DNA from: Planctomycetota bacterium
GTDB lineage: Bacteria; Planctomycetota; JAMOSO01
Assembly (NCBI GenBank): GCA_027063065.1
Contig: JAMOSO010000022.1
Span: 1-13,714 of the forward strand
Reading direction: 5' to 3'
Length of the DNA: 13,714 bases
Below, in pieces: positions 5,580 through 12,901 of the stretch. Every line of letters starts with the position of its first letter. The first letter of the stretch is position 1. The translations under genes were made by a program, and so were the position numbers. Under the pieces are notes generated by a model. The model saw only the letters and a program-made list of their open reading frames with translations, was not told where the DNA came from and did not search any database.

Positions 5580-8169
5580 TAGATTGTTGCAATTCTTGCA
5601 ATTTAAGTAAGGCTTGCATTGGACTTAAATTATTAATATCAATTTGTTTTATTGCTTCTTCTATTTTGGAAGTTTGATTTAAATTAAATAAAGACAATTG
5701 TTTTTGTGAATTATTTGTTTTATTTAAGTTTTTACCTTTTGCAAGTTTTGGTTTGTTGTCTAAGTCTAATTCATTGGCTTCTAAGTTTTGTAATATTTCA
5801 TTAGCCCTGTCGGTTATTTCTTTTGGAACACCAGCAAGTTTTGCAACATGTATGCCATAGCTTTTGTCGGCGCGCCCAGCGATAATTTTATGCATAAATA
5901 TAACTTCGCCATTCCATTCTTTGACTGAAACATTGGCGTTTACTGCACTTGCAAACATATCTGCTAATTCTGTTAGTTCGTGATAATGGGTGGCAAAGAG
6001 TGTACGTGCTTTTATTGTATTGCATAGATGTTCGCTAATTGCCCATGCGATTGATAATCCGTCAAATGTTGAAGTGCCGCGTCCAACTTCGTCTAGCACT
6101 ACAAAACTTCGTTCGCTGGCATTGTGCAAAATAGAAGCGGTTTCAACCATTTCAACCATAAAAGTAGATTGTCCTTTGCTTAATTCGTCGCTGGCACCGA
6201 TGCGGGTAAATATACGGTCTACCACGCCTATGTGTGCGGATTTTGCAGGAACATAAGCACCCATTTGTGCCATCAAAATAATCAAGGCGCTTTGCCTGAT
6301 ATATGTTGATTTACCACTCATGTTAGGGCCCGTTAGGATAACCATTCGTGTTTGGTAATCTAAATTATTGTCATTAGGTACAAATTTTTCGCCTATAGAT
6401 ATAGACTCTATCACGGGGTGTCTGCCATCTATAACTTTTAAATTTAAACTTTCATCTACTATTGGACGGCAGTGGTTCATTTCTGATGCATAAATGGCCA
6501 ATGAACAAAAACAATCCAGTTTAGCAATGGCGCTGGCAACTTGTTGCATGGTATTGACGTGTGGTGTCAATGATGCCCTTAATTGTATAAACAAATCAAA
6601 TTCTAATTTTTTGATTTTTTCTTCTGCCCCTAGAACTTTGCTTTCGTAATTTTTTAGTTCATCAGTTATATAGCGTTCAGCATTTGTAAGGGTTTGTTTG
6701 CGTATATAATTTTCAGGAACCTTATCTTTGTGCATATTAGTAATTTCGATGTAATATCCAAAGACTCTATTGTAGCCAATTTTTAATGATGTGATGCCGG
6801 TGCGCTCGGCCTCGCATTTTTGAAATTGAGCAATCCAATTTTTACCACCTTTAGCAATTTCTCTCAATTCGTCTAGCTCTTGGTTAAACTTGGCTTTAAA
6901 TAGGTTGCCATCACCAATGGTAATAGGCGGTTCTTCTACTAGGGCATTTATAATAGGGTTGGTCAAAGGTGTAAGTTCTTCCATCTTATTGGCGCTGTCA
7001 CATATTTGTGCACTTTGAAAATCTTTTAGGATTGATTTTAATTTTGGTATGTGCGAACAGGTTTTGGCAATAGCTATTAAATCTCTTGCGTTTGCCTTTT
7101 CGTTAGCAATTTTTGCTGAAAGTCTTTGTAGATCGCCAATTTCTTTTAACTCTGCTATTAAAGATAAGAGCGTGTTGTTTTTTTCTAGTAGTTCTTGTAC
7201 GGCATTTAAACGTGCGTTTATATGTGTCGCATTTATTAAGGGGCGTCTTATCCAGTTTCTTAATAATCTAGCCCCCATAGCTGTTGATGTTTTATCCATA
7301 ACGTCAACTAATGAACCATTTTCATTGCGTTCGCGGGCAGTTCGTACAAGTTCAAGATTTAATTGCGACGCCTCATCTATTATTAAAAAGTCATTAGATT
7401 GAACAGCTTGAATATTTGTGATTTGCTTGATATTTTTACGCTGTGTTTCGCTAATGTATATGGATAATGCTCCGGCGGCTTTAATGGCATCGGTCATATT
7501 TTCTATACCGAAGGCTTGCAGAGTTTTTACACCTAGTAAGTTTTTAATTTTTTCTGTGGCCGATTGAAGCTCAAAATCAAATTTGGAGCGACGACTTAGC
7601 ATGTATTTTTGATTATTTAAGTTTGCAGATGAGGCTTCATCGCTAATTAAAATTTCACTTGGGGAAATACGTGCAAGAGCGTCATTGATTTTTTCTAATT
7701 GAATTTCTTCCAGATAAAACTCTCCTGTACTGATGTCTGCATAAGCCAATCCAGCATTTATACCGCCTTCAAATAAAGCAGCTATAAAATTGTTGCTTTT
7801 GGCCTCTAGCATATCGTCTTCTAAAATTGTACCAGGAGTGATAACTCTAGTAACTCCGCGTTTGACAATGCCTACCGCGGCAGTTGGGTCTTCTATTTGA
7901 TCGCAGATAATAACTTTTTGTCCAGCCTCTACCAATCTTTTAATGTATCCTTGGGAAGCGTGATGTGGTAAGCCGGCCATAGGGACTGGATTGTCAGATT
8001 TTTTATTTCGGCAGGTTAAGGCAAGTCCTAAGATACGGCTACATATTTTGGCGTCTTCGTGAAATACTTCATAAAAATCACCCATACGAAAAAACAAAAT
8101 GCCATCAGGATAGTCCGTCTTAATAGACATATATTGTCGCATCATAGGTGTTAGTTTTTCTGAGCCCAT
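5572..8169 (-). CDS. mutS: DNA mismatch repair ATPase MutS
   Basis: MutS binds base mismatches and small loops and starts mismatch repair with MutL. From the chosen start the protein is 865 residues, the normal size for MutS1. It shows the N-terminal MTPMM-type opening (LTPMMRQYMSIK), the mismatch-wedge motif GDFYEVF near residue 30 (Phe and Glu present), MAGLPHHA, the long lever and clamp domains, and a complete ATPase: Walker A GPNMSGKST (about 6306-6335), DELSKGQSTFMVEM, Walker B LDEVGRGTSTFDG and ATHYHELTEL. The C-terminal tail ends in the helix-turn typical of the family (NLSPMQALLKLQEL). The frame is open up to a TTG at 8184. The ATG at 8169 was preferred because AGGA lies 5 bases before it; an ATG at 8175 is the other option. 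It is divergent from rseP and convergent with the recycling cluster. Nothing looks broken. Confidence 0.96.
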   Translation of the reverse strand: MGSEKLTPMMRQYMSIKTDYPDGILFFRMGDFYEVFHEDAKICSRILGLALTCRNKKSDNPVPMAGLPHHASQGYIKRLVEAGQKVIICDQIEDPTAAVGIVKRGVTRVITPGTILEDDMLEAKSNNFIAALFEGGINAGLAYADISTGEFYLEEIQLEKINDALARISPSEILISDEASSANLNNQKYMLSRRSKFDFELQSATEKIKNLLGVKTLQAFGIENMTDAIKAAGALSIYISETQRKNIKQITNIQAVQSNDFLIIDEASQLNLELVRTARERNENGSLVDVMDKTSTAMGARLLRNWIRRPLINATHINARLNAVQELLEKNNTLLSLIAELKEIGDLQRLSAKIANEKANARDLIAIAKTCSHIPKLKSILKDFQSAQICDSANKMEELTPLTNPIINALVEEPPITIGDGNLFKAKFNQELDELREIAKGGKNWIAQFQKCEAERTGITSLKIGYNRVFGYYIEITNMHKDKVPENYIRKQTLTNAERYITDELKNYESKVLGAEEKIKKLEFDLFIQLRASLTPHVNTMQQVASAIAKLDCFCSLAIYASEMNHCRPIVDESLNLKVIDGRHPVIESISIGEKFVPNDNNLDYQTRMVILTGPNMSGKSTYIRQSALIILMAQMGAYVPAKSAHIGVVDRIFTRIGASDELSKGQSTFMVEMVETASILHNASERSFVVLDEVGRGTSTFDGLSIAWAISEHLCNTIKARTLFATHYHELTELADMFASAVNANVSVKEWNGEVIFMHKIIAGRADKSYGIHVAKLAGVPKEITDRANEILQNLEANELDLDNKPKLAKGKNLNKTNNSQKQLSLFNLNQTSKIEEAIKQIDINNLSPMQALLKLQELQQSIK

Positions 8170-8199
8170 TTTCATCCTAACCAAGTAATCAAAATATTT

Positions 8200-8226
8200 A
8201 TTATATCAATAGTTATTTAATATCAA
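8200..8226 (-). promoter_or_regulatory. Candidate mutS promoter
   Basis: On the minus strand, TTGATA (8221-8226) and a perfect TATAAT (8200-8205) stand 15 bp apart, about 30 bp before the preferred mutS start. The hexamers are good, but the spacing is shorter than the ideal 17. In DNA this AT-rich, chance matches are common. Confidence 0.35.
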
Positions 8227-8257
8227 GCTATATTGTTGATTTGCTATGGTTTGTAGT

Positions 8258-8287
8258 TTGTACAATTAATTGCATATAGTATATAAC
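8258..8287 (+). promoter_or_regulatory. Candidate rseP promoter
   Basis: TTGTAC (8258-8263) is followed after 18 bp by TATAAC (8282-8287), which would give a leader of about 35 bases before the rseP ATG. It lies in the 157 bp divergent gap between mutS and rseP, where a promoter for each side is expected. The assignment rests only on resemblance to the sigma-70 consensus. Confidence 0.35.
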
Positions 8288-8326
8288 AATATATAATTAA
8301 AATTTTATATTTATTGTAGAGATATT

Positions 8327-10264
8327 ATGTCGTTATTAGAGCAAATTATAACTTATGGTCCTGGCATTATTGCTGCGGTTTGTGGTTTTTCGTTAGTAGT
8401 TTTTATTCATGAGTTAGGGCATTTTTTGTTGGCAAAAAAAGCAGGGGTGCGGGTACATGTTTTTTCTATAGGCATGGGTAAGCGTATATGGGGTAAAAAG
8501 ATAGGCGATACTGATTATCGTATTGCTATGATTCCACTAGGTGGATATGTGCAAATGGCAGGTCAGGAGGACACTCCAGGAGCAGAGGAATTAACAGGTG
8601 CCGAGTGGGAATATCCTAGCAAAAGTGTTACTCAACGGATGCAGATAATTTCTGCAGGTGTTGTTTTTAATTTTTTATCTTCTTTTGTGTTTTTGTTTGT
8701 GGCAGCTTTGATTGGCATAACTTTTAAAGCTCCCGTAGTTGGTGATTTGCAGGATGGTTCGCCGGCACAACGCGCTGGATTGCATGCTGGTGAGAGGATT
8801 ACTAATTTAAATGATAAGCCTGTAAGGTCTTTTGAAGAATTAGCCGAGATGGTTGTGTTTCACGGCACTGAAAAACCATTAAGTTTGACTCTGGTTAAAG
8901 ATGGTAAGTCTCGTAAAGTACAATTGACTCCTGTTAAAGGTGCGTCTTCACCTGTACCTACCATAGGCGTAGCTCCAGCTCAAGGGACAACAATTTTGGG
9001 TATATCTCCACAGGGCGTAGCAGCAAAGGCCGGTCTTAAAAATGATGATAAAATTATATCAGTGGCAGGTGTAAAGGTTGAGTTTTGGTCAGAAGTTCAA
9101 AAATTATTTAATAAGTATGAAAATAAGCCAATTGAAATTATTGTAGAACGTAAAGGAAAAACCTTATCTTTTAATTTGATACCGCAAAGGGCGTTTGAAG
9201 TTTCAGGTGGCTTTGAATTTGGAGTGCCAGCAGTAATTAGTGAGGTTGCCGACGGCTATCCAGCTCAAGCGGCAGGCTTAAAGGCTGGTGATAAAGTTAC
9301 AGCAATAGATGGGCAGTCGGTGTCTAATTGGGCTCAAATGAGCAAAATTATTCAGTCTAAAAAAGAACAACCATTTACTATTACAGTTGAACGTAATGGG
9401 GCATTCTTATCTACTAGAGTAACTCCTAAGATAGATCCTGCCAGTTTACGTAGTATTATAGGAATTAGTTATAACGAAAAATCATTAAGTTCCAGATGGC
9501 AACGGTTTGTTTCTCGTGATGATTTAAATTTTGCATCTGTGTTGGTTACGCAGGTTCAAAAGGATTCTCCATCGTGGAAAGCGGGTTTGCGTGCTGGGGA
9601 TAGAATTATCAAAGTCAATTCAAAGGTTGTTAATTCTCGCATAGATTTAGCTAAGGCGTTAAACAATGCATATCAAAAAGTTGATTTACATTCTAAAGTA
9701 CCAGCAGTGTCTTTGACGTATATTCGCAATGGTCGTAATTACAATATTAGTTATGTAGGTGTCGCTAAAATACCATCGTATACAGATGATAGTGATATAG
9801 AATTAAACCCTGTTGGTATAGGGGTTGTATGTGATTATAAATCAGAGCTAGTGAAATTTGGTTTTGTCGAGTCACTTAAATACGCATTGACAGAGCCTTT
9901 AGCTATATTAGATCGTACTTATAGAACTTTCTTCAAGTTGGGCACGGGTGAGCTTTCTCCAAAGTTATTGGGTGGGCCTGTGATGATTTTTAAATATTCA
10001 TATAAAAAATACGTAGATGGATTGGGTAGTTTATTGTGGTTTTTAGCTTTAATCAGTATTAATTTAGCTGTGATTAATATTTTGCCAATACCTGTTATGG
10101 ATGGCGGACATTTAGTTTTGCTGATAATTGAAAAAATAAAAGGTTCGCCTATTAGTATGAAGGCTCAAGTAGCTTATCAGTATGTAGGGGTGGCATTTAT
10201 ATTGGTGTTGTTACCATTTGTAATGTTTAATGATATTATGCGTGAGCTCGGGATAGCGTGGTAG
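8327..10264 (+). CDS. rseP: RseP-type site-2 intramembrane metalloprotease with four PDZ domains
   Basis: This is an inner-membrane zinc protease that cuts transmembrane segments; in E. coli it releases sigma-E by cleaving RseA. The active site is intact: HELGH at residues 28-32 in the first membrane segment, followed by MIPLGGYVQMAGQ, and near the C-terminus NILPIPVMDGGHL (about 584-596), whose Asp completes zinc binding. The remaining membrane segments lie at about 105-127, 565-585 and 618-638. Between them are four PDZ-like units, each with a SPAQRAGL/AGD-type core, starting near residues 136, 220, 301 and 404. E. coli RseP has two PDZ domains in 450 residues; this protein has 645. The extra length is all in the PDZ region. 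The ATG is preceded by a weak AGAGA. It is the first gene of a likely pair with the CNNM gene 16 bp downstream. No anti-sigma factor is visible in the window. Confidence 0.94.
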   Translation: MSLLEQIITYGPGIIAAVCGFSLVVFIHELGHFLLAKKAGVRVHVFSIGMGKRIWGKKIGDTDYRIAMIPLGGYVQMAGQEDTPGAEELTGAEWEYPSKSVTQRMQIISAGVVFNFLSSFVFLFVAALIGITFKAPVVGDLQDGSPAQRAGLHAGERITNLNDKPVRSFEELAEMVVFHGTEKPLSLTLVKDGKSRKVQLTPVKGASSPVPTIGVAPAQGTTILGISPQGVAAKAGLKNDDKIISVAGVKVEFWSEVQKLFNKYENKPIEIIVERKGKTLSFNLIPQRAFEVSGGFEFGVPAVISEVADGYPAQAAGLKAGDKVTAIDGQSVSNWAQMSKIIQSKKEQPFTITVERNGAFLSTRVTPKIDPASLRSIIGISYNEKSLSSRWQRFVSRDDLNFASVLVTQVQKDSPSWKAGLRAGDRIIKVNSKVVNSRIDLAKALNNAYQKVDLHSKVPAVSLTYIRNGRNYNISYVGVAKIPSYTDDSDIELNPVGIGVVCDYKSELVKFGFVESLKYALTEPLAILDRTYRTFFKLGTGELSPKLLGGPVMIFKYSYKKYVDGLGSLLWFLALISINLAVINILPIPVMDGGHLVLLIIEKIKGSPISMKAQVAYQYVGVAFILVLLPFVMFNDIMRELGIAW

Positions 10265-10280
10265 TATATATTTTATATAA

Positions 10281-11330
10281 ATGAGTCTTTTAATAATATC
10301 TTTTGCACTTACAGTAGGCATCAGTTTTGTATGTTCTATTTTAGAGGCAATTTTATTATCTTTGCCACATTCTTATGCTCTTAACTTAGCCCAAACTTCA
10401 AGGGCGGGTAGATATTTAGAGCAATTTAAAGATAATATAGGCAGACCTTTATCTGCTATATTAACTTTAAATACTATAGCTAATACTGCTGGGGCAACCA
10501 GTGTGGGTGCCGAGGCGGTCAAAGTTTTTAGCGATAGCGTATTTAGTGATAGTGTAGTATTTATAAGTTCTGCCACATTGACAATTTCTATTTTGGTGTT
10601 TTCTGAAATTATCCCAAAGACGATAGGTACAGTATATTGTAAGGCTTTGTCTGTACCTGCGGCCTATTTAATTAAGTTTTTTGTGATTATCAGTTATCCA
10701 TTAGTTTTGATTTTTGAATATATCACTAATCATATTCAGGGCGATGAAGAACCTGTGAAGGTTTCTAGGGAGGAGATGTTGACGGTGGCGCAGATGGGCG
10801 CAAGCGAAGGAACTTTAAATAAACGAGAGGCGTTGTTAATTGAGAATATTTTAAAATTAGTGGATGTACAGGTCGAAGATGTAATGACGCCCCGAGCAGT
10901 GATTAAGGCGTATCAGCGTGATATGACAATAGGAGAGATAGTTAATCAACCTAAGATGATACGTTTTGCTAGAGTGCCAGTATTTACTAAAAACCTTGAC
11001 GATATAGATGGTATGGTTTTGCGTTATGATATTTTACGAAATCATGCAAAGGGCAAGGTTGGTTTGGCTGTTTCTTCATTGGCATCGCCTGTGCATATAG
11101 TCCCAGAAGGTATGAGTGTTGGCGCTGTGATGGAAGAGTTTATTAAACGTAATGAACAGTTGTTCATTGTTGTTGATGAACATGGTGGAACGGCTGGGTT
11201 GATATCTTTAGAGGATGCAGTTGAAACATTATTAGGTGTAGAAATTGTTGACGAGTTAGATACAGTTGCTGATATGCGTAAGTTGGCACGCGAACGCTTT
11301 GCTAGACGCCAAAGAAACCAAGATTTTTAA
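10281..11330 (+). CDS. CNNM/HlyC-CorC type membrane protein with CBS pair
   Basis: This is an integral membrane protein of the DUF21 (CNNM) group, linked in other bacteria to Mg2+/Co2+ movement or resistance. Residues 1 to about 150 form the membrane domain, with hydrophobic stretches near 1-24, 58-78, 90-112 and 120-147 and the hallmark SEIIPKTIG. Residues from about 185 to 320 hold two CBS units (VEDVMTPRAVIKAY; VDEHGGTAGLISLEDAVETLLG), which usually bind adenosine nucleotides. The C-terminal CorC_HlyC domain is absent: the chain ends in a basic tail after LDTVADMRKLA, giving 349 residues. Codons 83-92 hold a tandem FSDSV duplication. It follows rseP by 16 bp with no clear Shine-Dalgarno sequence, so it is probably co-transcribed. 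Its stop is 2 bp from the stop of the opposite-strand popT gene. The ion specificity cannot be read from the sequence. Confidence 0.9.
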   Translation: MSLLIISFALTVGISFVCSILEAILLSLPHSYALNLAQTSRAGRYLEQFKDNIGRPLSAILTLNTIANTAGATSVGAEAVKVFSDSVFSDSVVFISSATLTISILVFSEIIPKTIGTVYCKALSVPAAYLIKFFVIISYPLVLIFEYITNHIQGDEEPVKVSREEMLTVAQMGASEGTLNKREALLIENILKLVDVQVEDVMTPRAVIKAYQRDMTIGEIVNQPKMIRFARVPVFTKNLDDIDGMVLRYDILRNHAKGKVGLAVSSLASPVHIVPEGMSVGAVMEEFIKRNEQLFIVVDEHGGTAGLISLEDAVETLLGVEIVDELDTVADMRKLARERFARRQRNQDF

Positions 11331-11332
11331 AT

Positions 11333-12466
11333 CTAAGTATTTTTTTTGCCAATTTGTATTAGTTTCCAAGAAATTACAATGCCTATTAAACAACAAATTA
11401 TTGGTATTGTAATTTGATGAAATTCAGGAAGTTTATTACCTGCCATAGGTAACCATTTTACTTTTTCATTGATAGTTATATGCAGGCTGTCTAATTTTTC
11501 TTTGGTTGGCATAACTTTAAATGGCCATAAAACATATAGACTACCAATTACCATGCCAGTTAGACCAGCCATTGTGATGTTGTGATATTGTTGTAATGAC
11601 CAGTTTATTACCCGTGAAAATACTAGCAGGCCTATTATTGCACCGCTAGCAAAACAACAGGCAAGAGCAAAGACTTCGATGGTGCTAAAACGTGATACCA
11701 ATAGCAATGCGTCGGAATGCACACTTGGATGGTGTCCAAGTAAATCATTTAATAATCTGCCTACTATCCCTAATACAAAAAAATATTGTCCCATTAATAA
11801 CAATAAATAACTACCGCTGATTCCGGGTAGCATCATGGCGCATATAGCAATCATTGCCGAAATAAATACTATTATTGCTGAAATTTTAAAGTCAAAATTC
11901 GTCCCTAAAATTGTTCCGTATTTTTGCATAATCAAAGAACAACTTACGGCAATAGTTATGCCTATCATACCGGGTATAATTAAAATGCCATCAGGTTTAG
12001 TTTTGTTAGTGTATTTATATCTGCGCTTACCCGCTTTGATAGCATTGTATGGTACAGATATGGATGGCAAAATTAATCCGATAAACAAACTTAAAGTTTC
12101 TGGAGTGTAATGAATCATTAACCAGGGTATTATTTTTGATGCAATAGCTATGGCAAAGGCTATGCCCAATAATATATATCCTAAAAAAAAGCAGTCATAT
12201 TTTTTTAAAACATCAGTAAAATTTAAATGCCTTGAATTTACTTTTCTTTCTGGCGAAATGCTTTTGCGTAGTCTAAAAAAGTGTATTACCGCATTGTTAA
12301 GCTCGGACAATAGTTCGGGACCAAGACCTTTTAAGGCGTTTATAAAGCGTTCGTATATGCCTAAAAGCAACGCCAGTGTGCCACCGCTGACCCCAGGTAT
12401 TACATCGGCAATGCCCATGGCAATTCCTTTTGGAATAGTTTGAATTAATTCTTTTTTATTAATCAT
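11333..12466 (-). CDS. popT: DUF368 undecaprenyl-phosphate translocase (PopT-like)
   Basis: DUF368 proteins (PopT) were shown in Vibrio cholerae to return undecaprenyl phosphate across the inner membrane, recycling the lipid carrier of wall synthesis. This 377-residue protein has the family's opening block (KGIAMGIADVIPGVSGGT, residues 13-30), followed by LLLGIYERFI. It also has the second, half-repeat motif MLPGISGSYLLLLMG near residue 210, and many hydrophobic segments. Between the first two segments there is a polar, basic insertion of roughly 40 residues (about 50-90), and the C-terminal part has a polar loop before the last helix. The frame opens at ATG 12514, but the extra 16 residues (IFVDDYKRN...) are polar and absent from the usual family start, so ATG 12466 was chosen. 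Neither start has a good ribosome-binding site. It converges on the CNNM gene with a 2 bp gap. A transport role is family knowledge, not shown here. Confidence 0.9.
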   Translation of the reverse strand: MINKKELIQTIPKGIAMGIADVIPGVSGGTLALLLGIYERFINALKGLGPELLSELNNAVIHFFRLRKSISPERKVNSRHLNFTDVLKKYDCFFLGYILLGIAFAIAIASKIIPWLMIHYTPETLSLFIGLILPSISVPYNAIKAGKRRYKYTNKTKPDGILIIPGMIGITIAVSCSLIMQKYGTILGTNFDFKISAIIVFISAMIAICAMMLPGISGSYLLLLMGQYFFVLGIVGRLLNDLLGHHPSVHSDALLLVSRFSTIEVFALACCFASGAIIGLLVFSRVINWSLQQYHNITMAGLTGMVIGSLYVLWPFKVMPTKEKLDSLHITINEKVKWLPMAGNKLPEFHQITIPIICCLIGIVISWKLIQIGKKNT

Positions 12467-12644
12467 ATATTTAGAATAGCATAAATTACGCTTGTAATCA
12501 TCAACAAAAATCATCGTTATTAAGCACTTTTAGTAAAGAAACTTTTTATAATATTTTTGTTTTGTACTAAAGTTATTTCAAAGGATGTCGATAAAAGAGT
12601 TTAATATTTGTTTTTGATTATTTTTAGTTTTTTTAATTTTTTAG

Positions 12645-12689
12645 TTGCTATAAGCACTTATAAGGTTAAAATTTTATGAAATTTATACT
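12645..12689 (+). promoter_or_regulatory. Candidate promoter region of porin gene
   Basis: TTGCTA (12645-12650) is followed after 16 bp by TAAAAT (12667-12672), and a second -10-like TATACT lies at 12684-12689 without a clear -35. The palindrome TATAAG-CA-CTTATA (12649-12662) overlaps the -35 to -10 interval, where a regulator could bind. If transcription starts here, the leader before the porin ATG would be about 220-240 bases and include all the hairpins. Weak evidence. Confidence 0.3.
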
Positions 12690-12732
12690 TATCAACGATA
12701 AGGGTAAAAACACTTGGTTTAAATATTCATAG
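12676..12732 (+). CDS. Possible 18-codon leader ORF
   Basis: ATG to TAG encodes MKFILINDKGKNTWFKYS. TAAGG at 12661-12665 lies 10 bases before the ATG and could serve as a ribosome-binding site. It ends 10 bases before the next structured element. The peptide has no run of a regulatory amino acid and resembles no protein I know. It may be a chance frame, and it cannot be translated in full if transcription starts later than about 12670. Confidence 0.15.
   Translation: MKFILINDKGKNTWFKYS
12688..12702 (+). repeat. Small inverted repeat CTTATC-AAC-GATAAG
   Basis: This is a perfect 6 bp stem with a 3-base loop, just downstream of the candidate -10. It could be an operator half-site pair or the first small hairpin of the porin leader. 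It has no T-run after it. Confidence 0.35.
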
Positions 12733-12740
12733 TGTGCCCG

Positions 12741-12765
12741 CGAAAGGAGGTGAAATACAGTTTCG
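12741..12765 (+). promoter_or_regulatory. Weak hairpin displaying a near-perfect Shine-Dalgarno sequence without start codon
   Basis: CGAAA (12741-12745) pairs with TTTCG (12761-12765), leaving a 15-base loop that contains GGAGGTGA (12746-12753). Together with the A residues before it, this complements nearly all of the usual anti-Shine-Dalgarno end of 16S rRNA. No ATG, GTG or TTG sits at a normal distance behind it: an ATA at 12755 gives four codons only, and a TTG at 12766 lies 15 bases away with a 10-codon frame. A ribosome standby or leader-control site is conceivable. Confidence 0.4.
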
Positions 12766-12788
12766 TTGACGAGAAAGAATAGATTGAC

Positions 12789-12821
12789 TTGTTCATAACA
12801 ATCTCGGAGGAGATTGAACAA
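12789..12821 (+). repeat. Leader hairpin A (CAATCTC / GAGATTG with outer stem)
   Basis: CAATCTC (12799-12805) and GAGATTG (12810-12816) form a perfect 7 bp stem with a GGAG loop. TTGTT (12789-12793) and AACAA (12817-12821) extend it by 5 bp, with a 5-base bulge on the 5' side. No U-run follows, so it is not a rho-independent terminator. It is most likely an RNA structure in the porin mRNA leader. Confidence 0.65.
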
Positions 12822-12833
12822 ATAGACGATAGT

Positions 12834-12852
12834 AAATCTCACAGTGAGATTT
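12834..12852 (+). repeat. Leader hairpin B (AAATCTCAC / GTGAGATTT)
   Basis: This is a perfect 9 bp inverted repeat with one central base (in RNA, 8 bp around a 3-base loop). Its arms share ATCTC and GAGAT with hairpin A, so the two hairpins can exchange partners. It is followed by GCAAATG, not by a U-run. As DNA it would also be a typical size for an operator. Confidence 0.65.
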
Positions 12853-12858
12853 GCAAAT

Positions 12859-12893
12859 GTTTATCCGTGTAAAACCAAGAGGTTTACACAAAC
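12859..12893 (+). repeat. Leader hairpin C (GTGTAAA-CC / GG-TTTACAC with outer stem)
   Basis: GTGTAAA (12867-12873) and CC pair with GG and TTTACAC (12883-12889) around an AAGA loop, with a single bulged A at 12874. GTTT (12859-12862) and AAAC (12890-12893) add an outer stem with a 4-base 5' bulge. This is the same architecture as hairpin A. It ends 8 bases before the porin ribosome-binding site, close enough to influence translation or mRNA decay. Confidence 0.65.
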
Positions 12894-12901
12894 TAAAATT
12901 T

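Noticed and set aside
5990-7402. Open frames on the plus strand opposite mutS (5990-6256, 7049-7402)
   Set aside because: They lie opposite highly conserved MutS coding sequence, have no ribosome-binding sites and show no recognisable protein features.
11835-12443. Open frames on the plus strand opposite popT (11835-12110, 12150-12443)
   Set aside because: Their hydrophobic look mirrors the membrane segments on the other strand; they are shadows of popT.
12467-12514. N-terminal extension of PopT from ATG 12514
   Set aside because: The 16 extra residues are polar and unlike the usual family start. Neither start has a good RBS, so this remains open.
12515-12680. tRNA, riboswitch or insertion-sequence remnant
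   Set aside because: No cloverleaf, no recognised aptamer core, and no terminal inverted repeats or target duplications were seen.
12746-12770. A short gene such as rpsU behind the strong Shine-Dalgarno sequence
   Set aside because: All three frames stop within about ten codons, and the encoded residues do not match S21.
12789-12893. Hairpins A-C as rho-independent terminators of an upstream transcript
   Set aside because: No stem is followed by a U-run, the stems are AT-rich, and the upstream gene (popT) runs the other way.
12789-12893. CRISPR-like or other regular repeat array
   Set aside because: The hairpins differ in sequence and there is no repeated unit with constant spacing.
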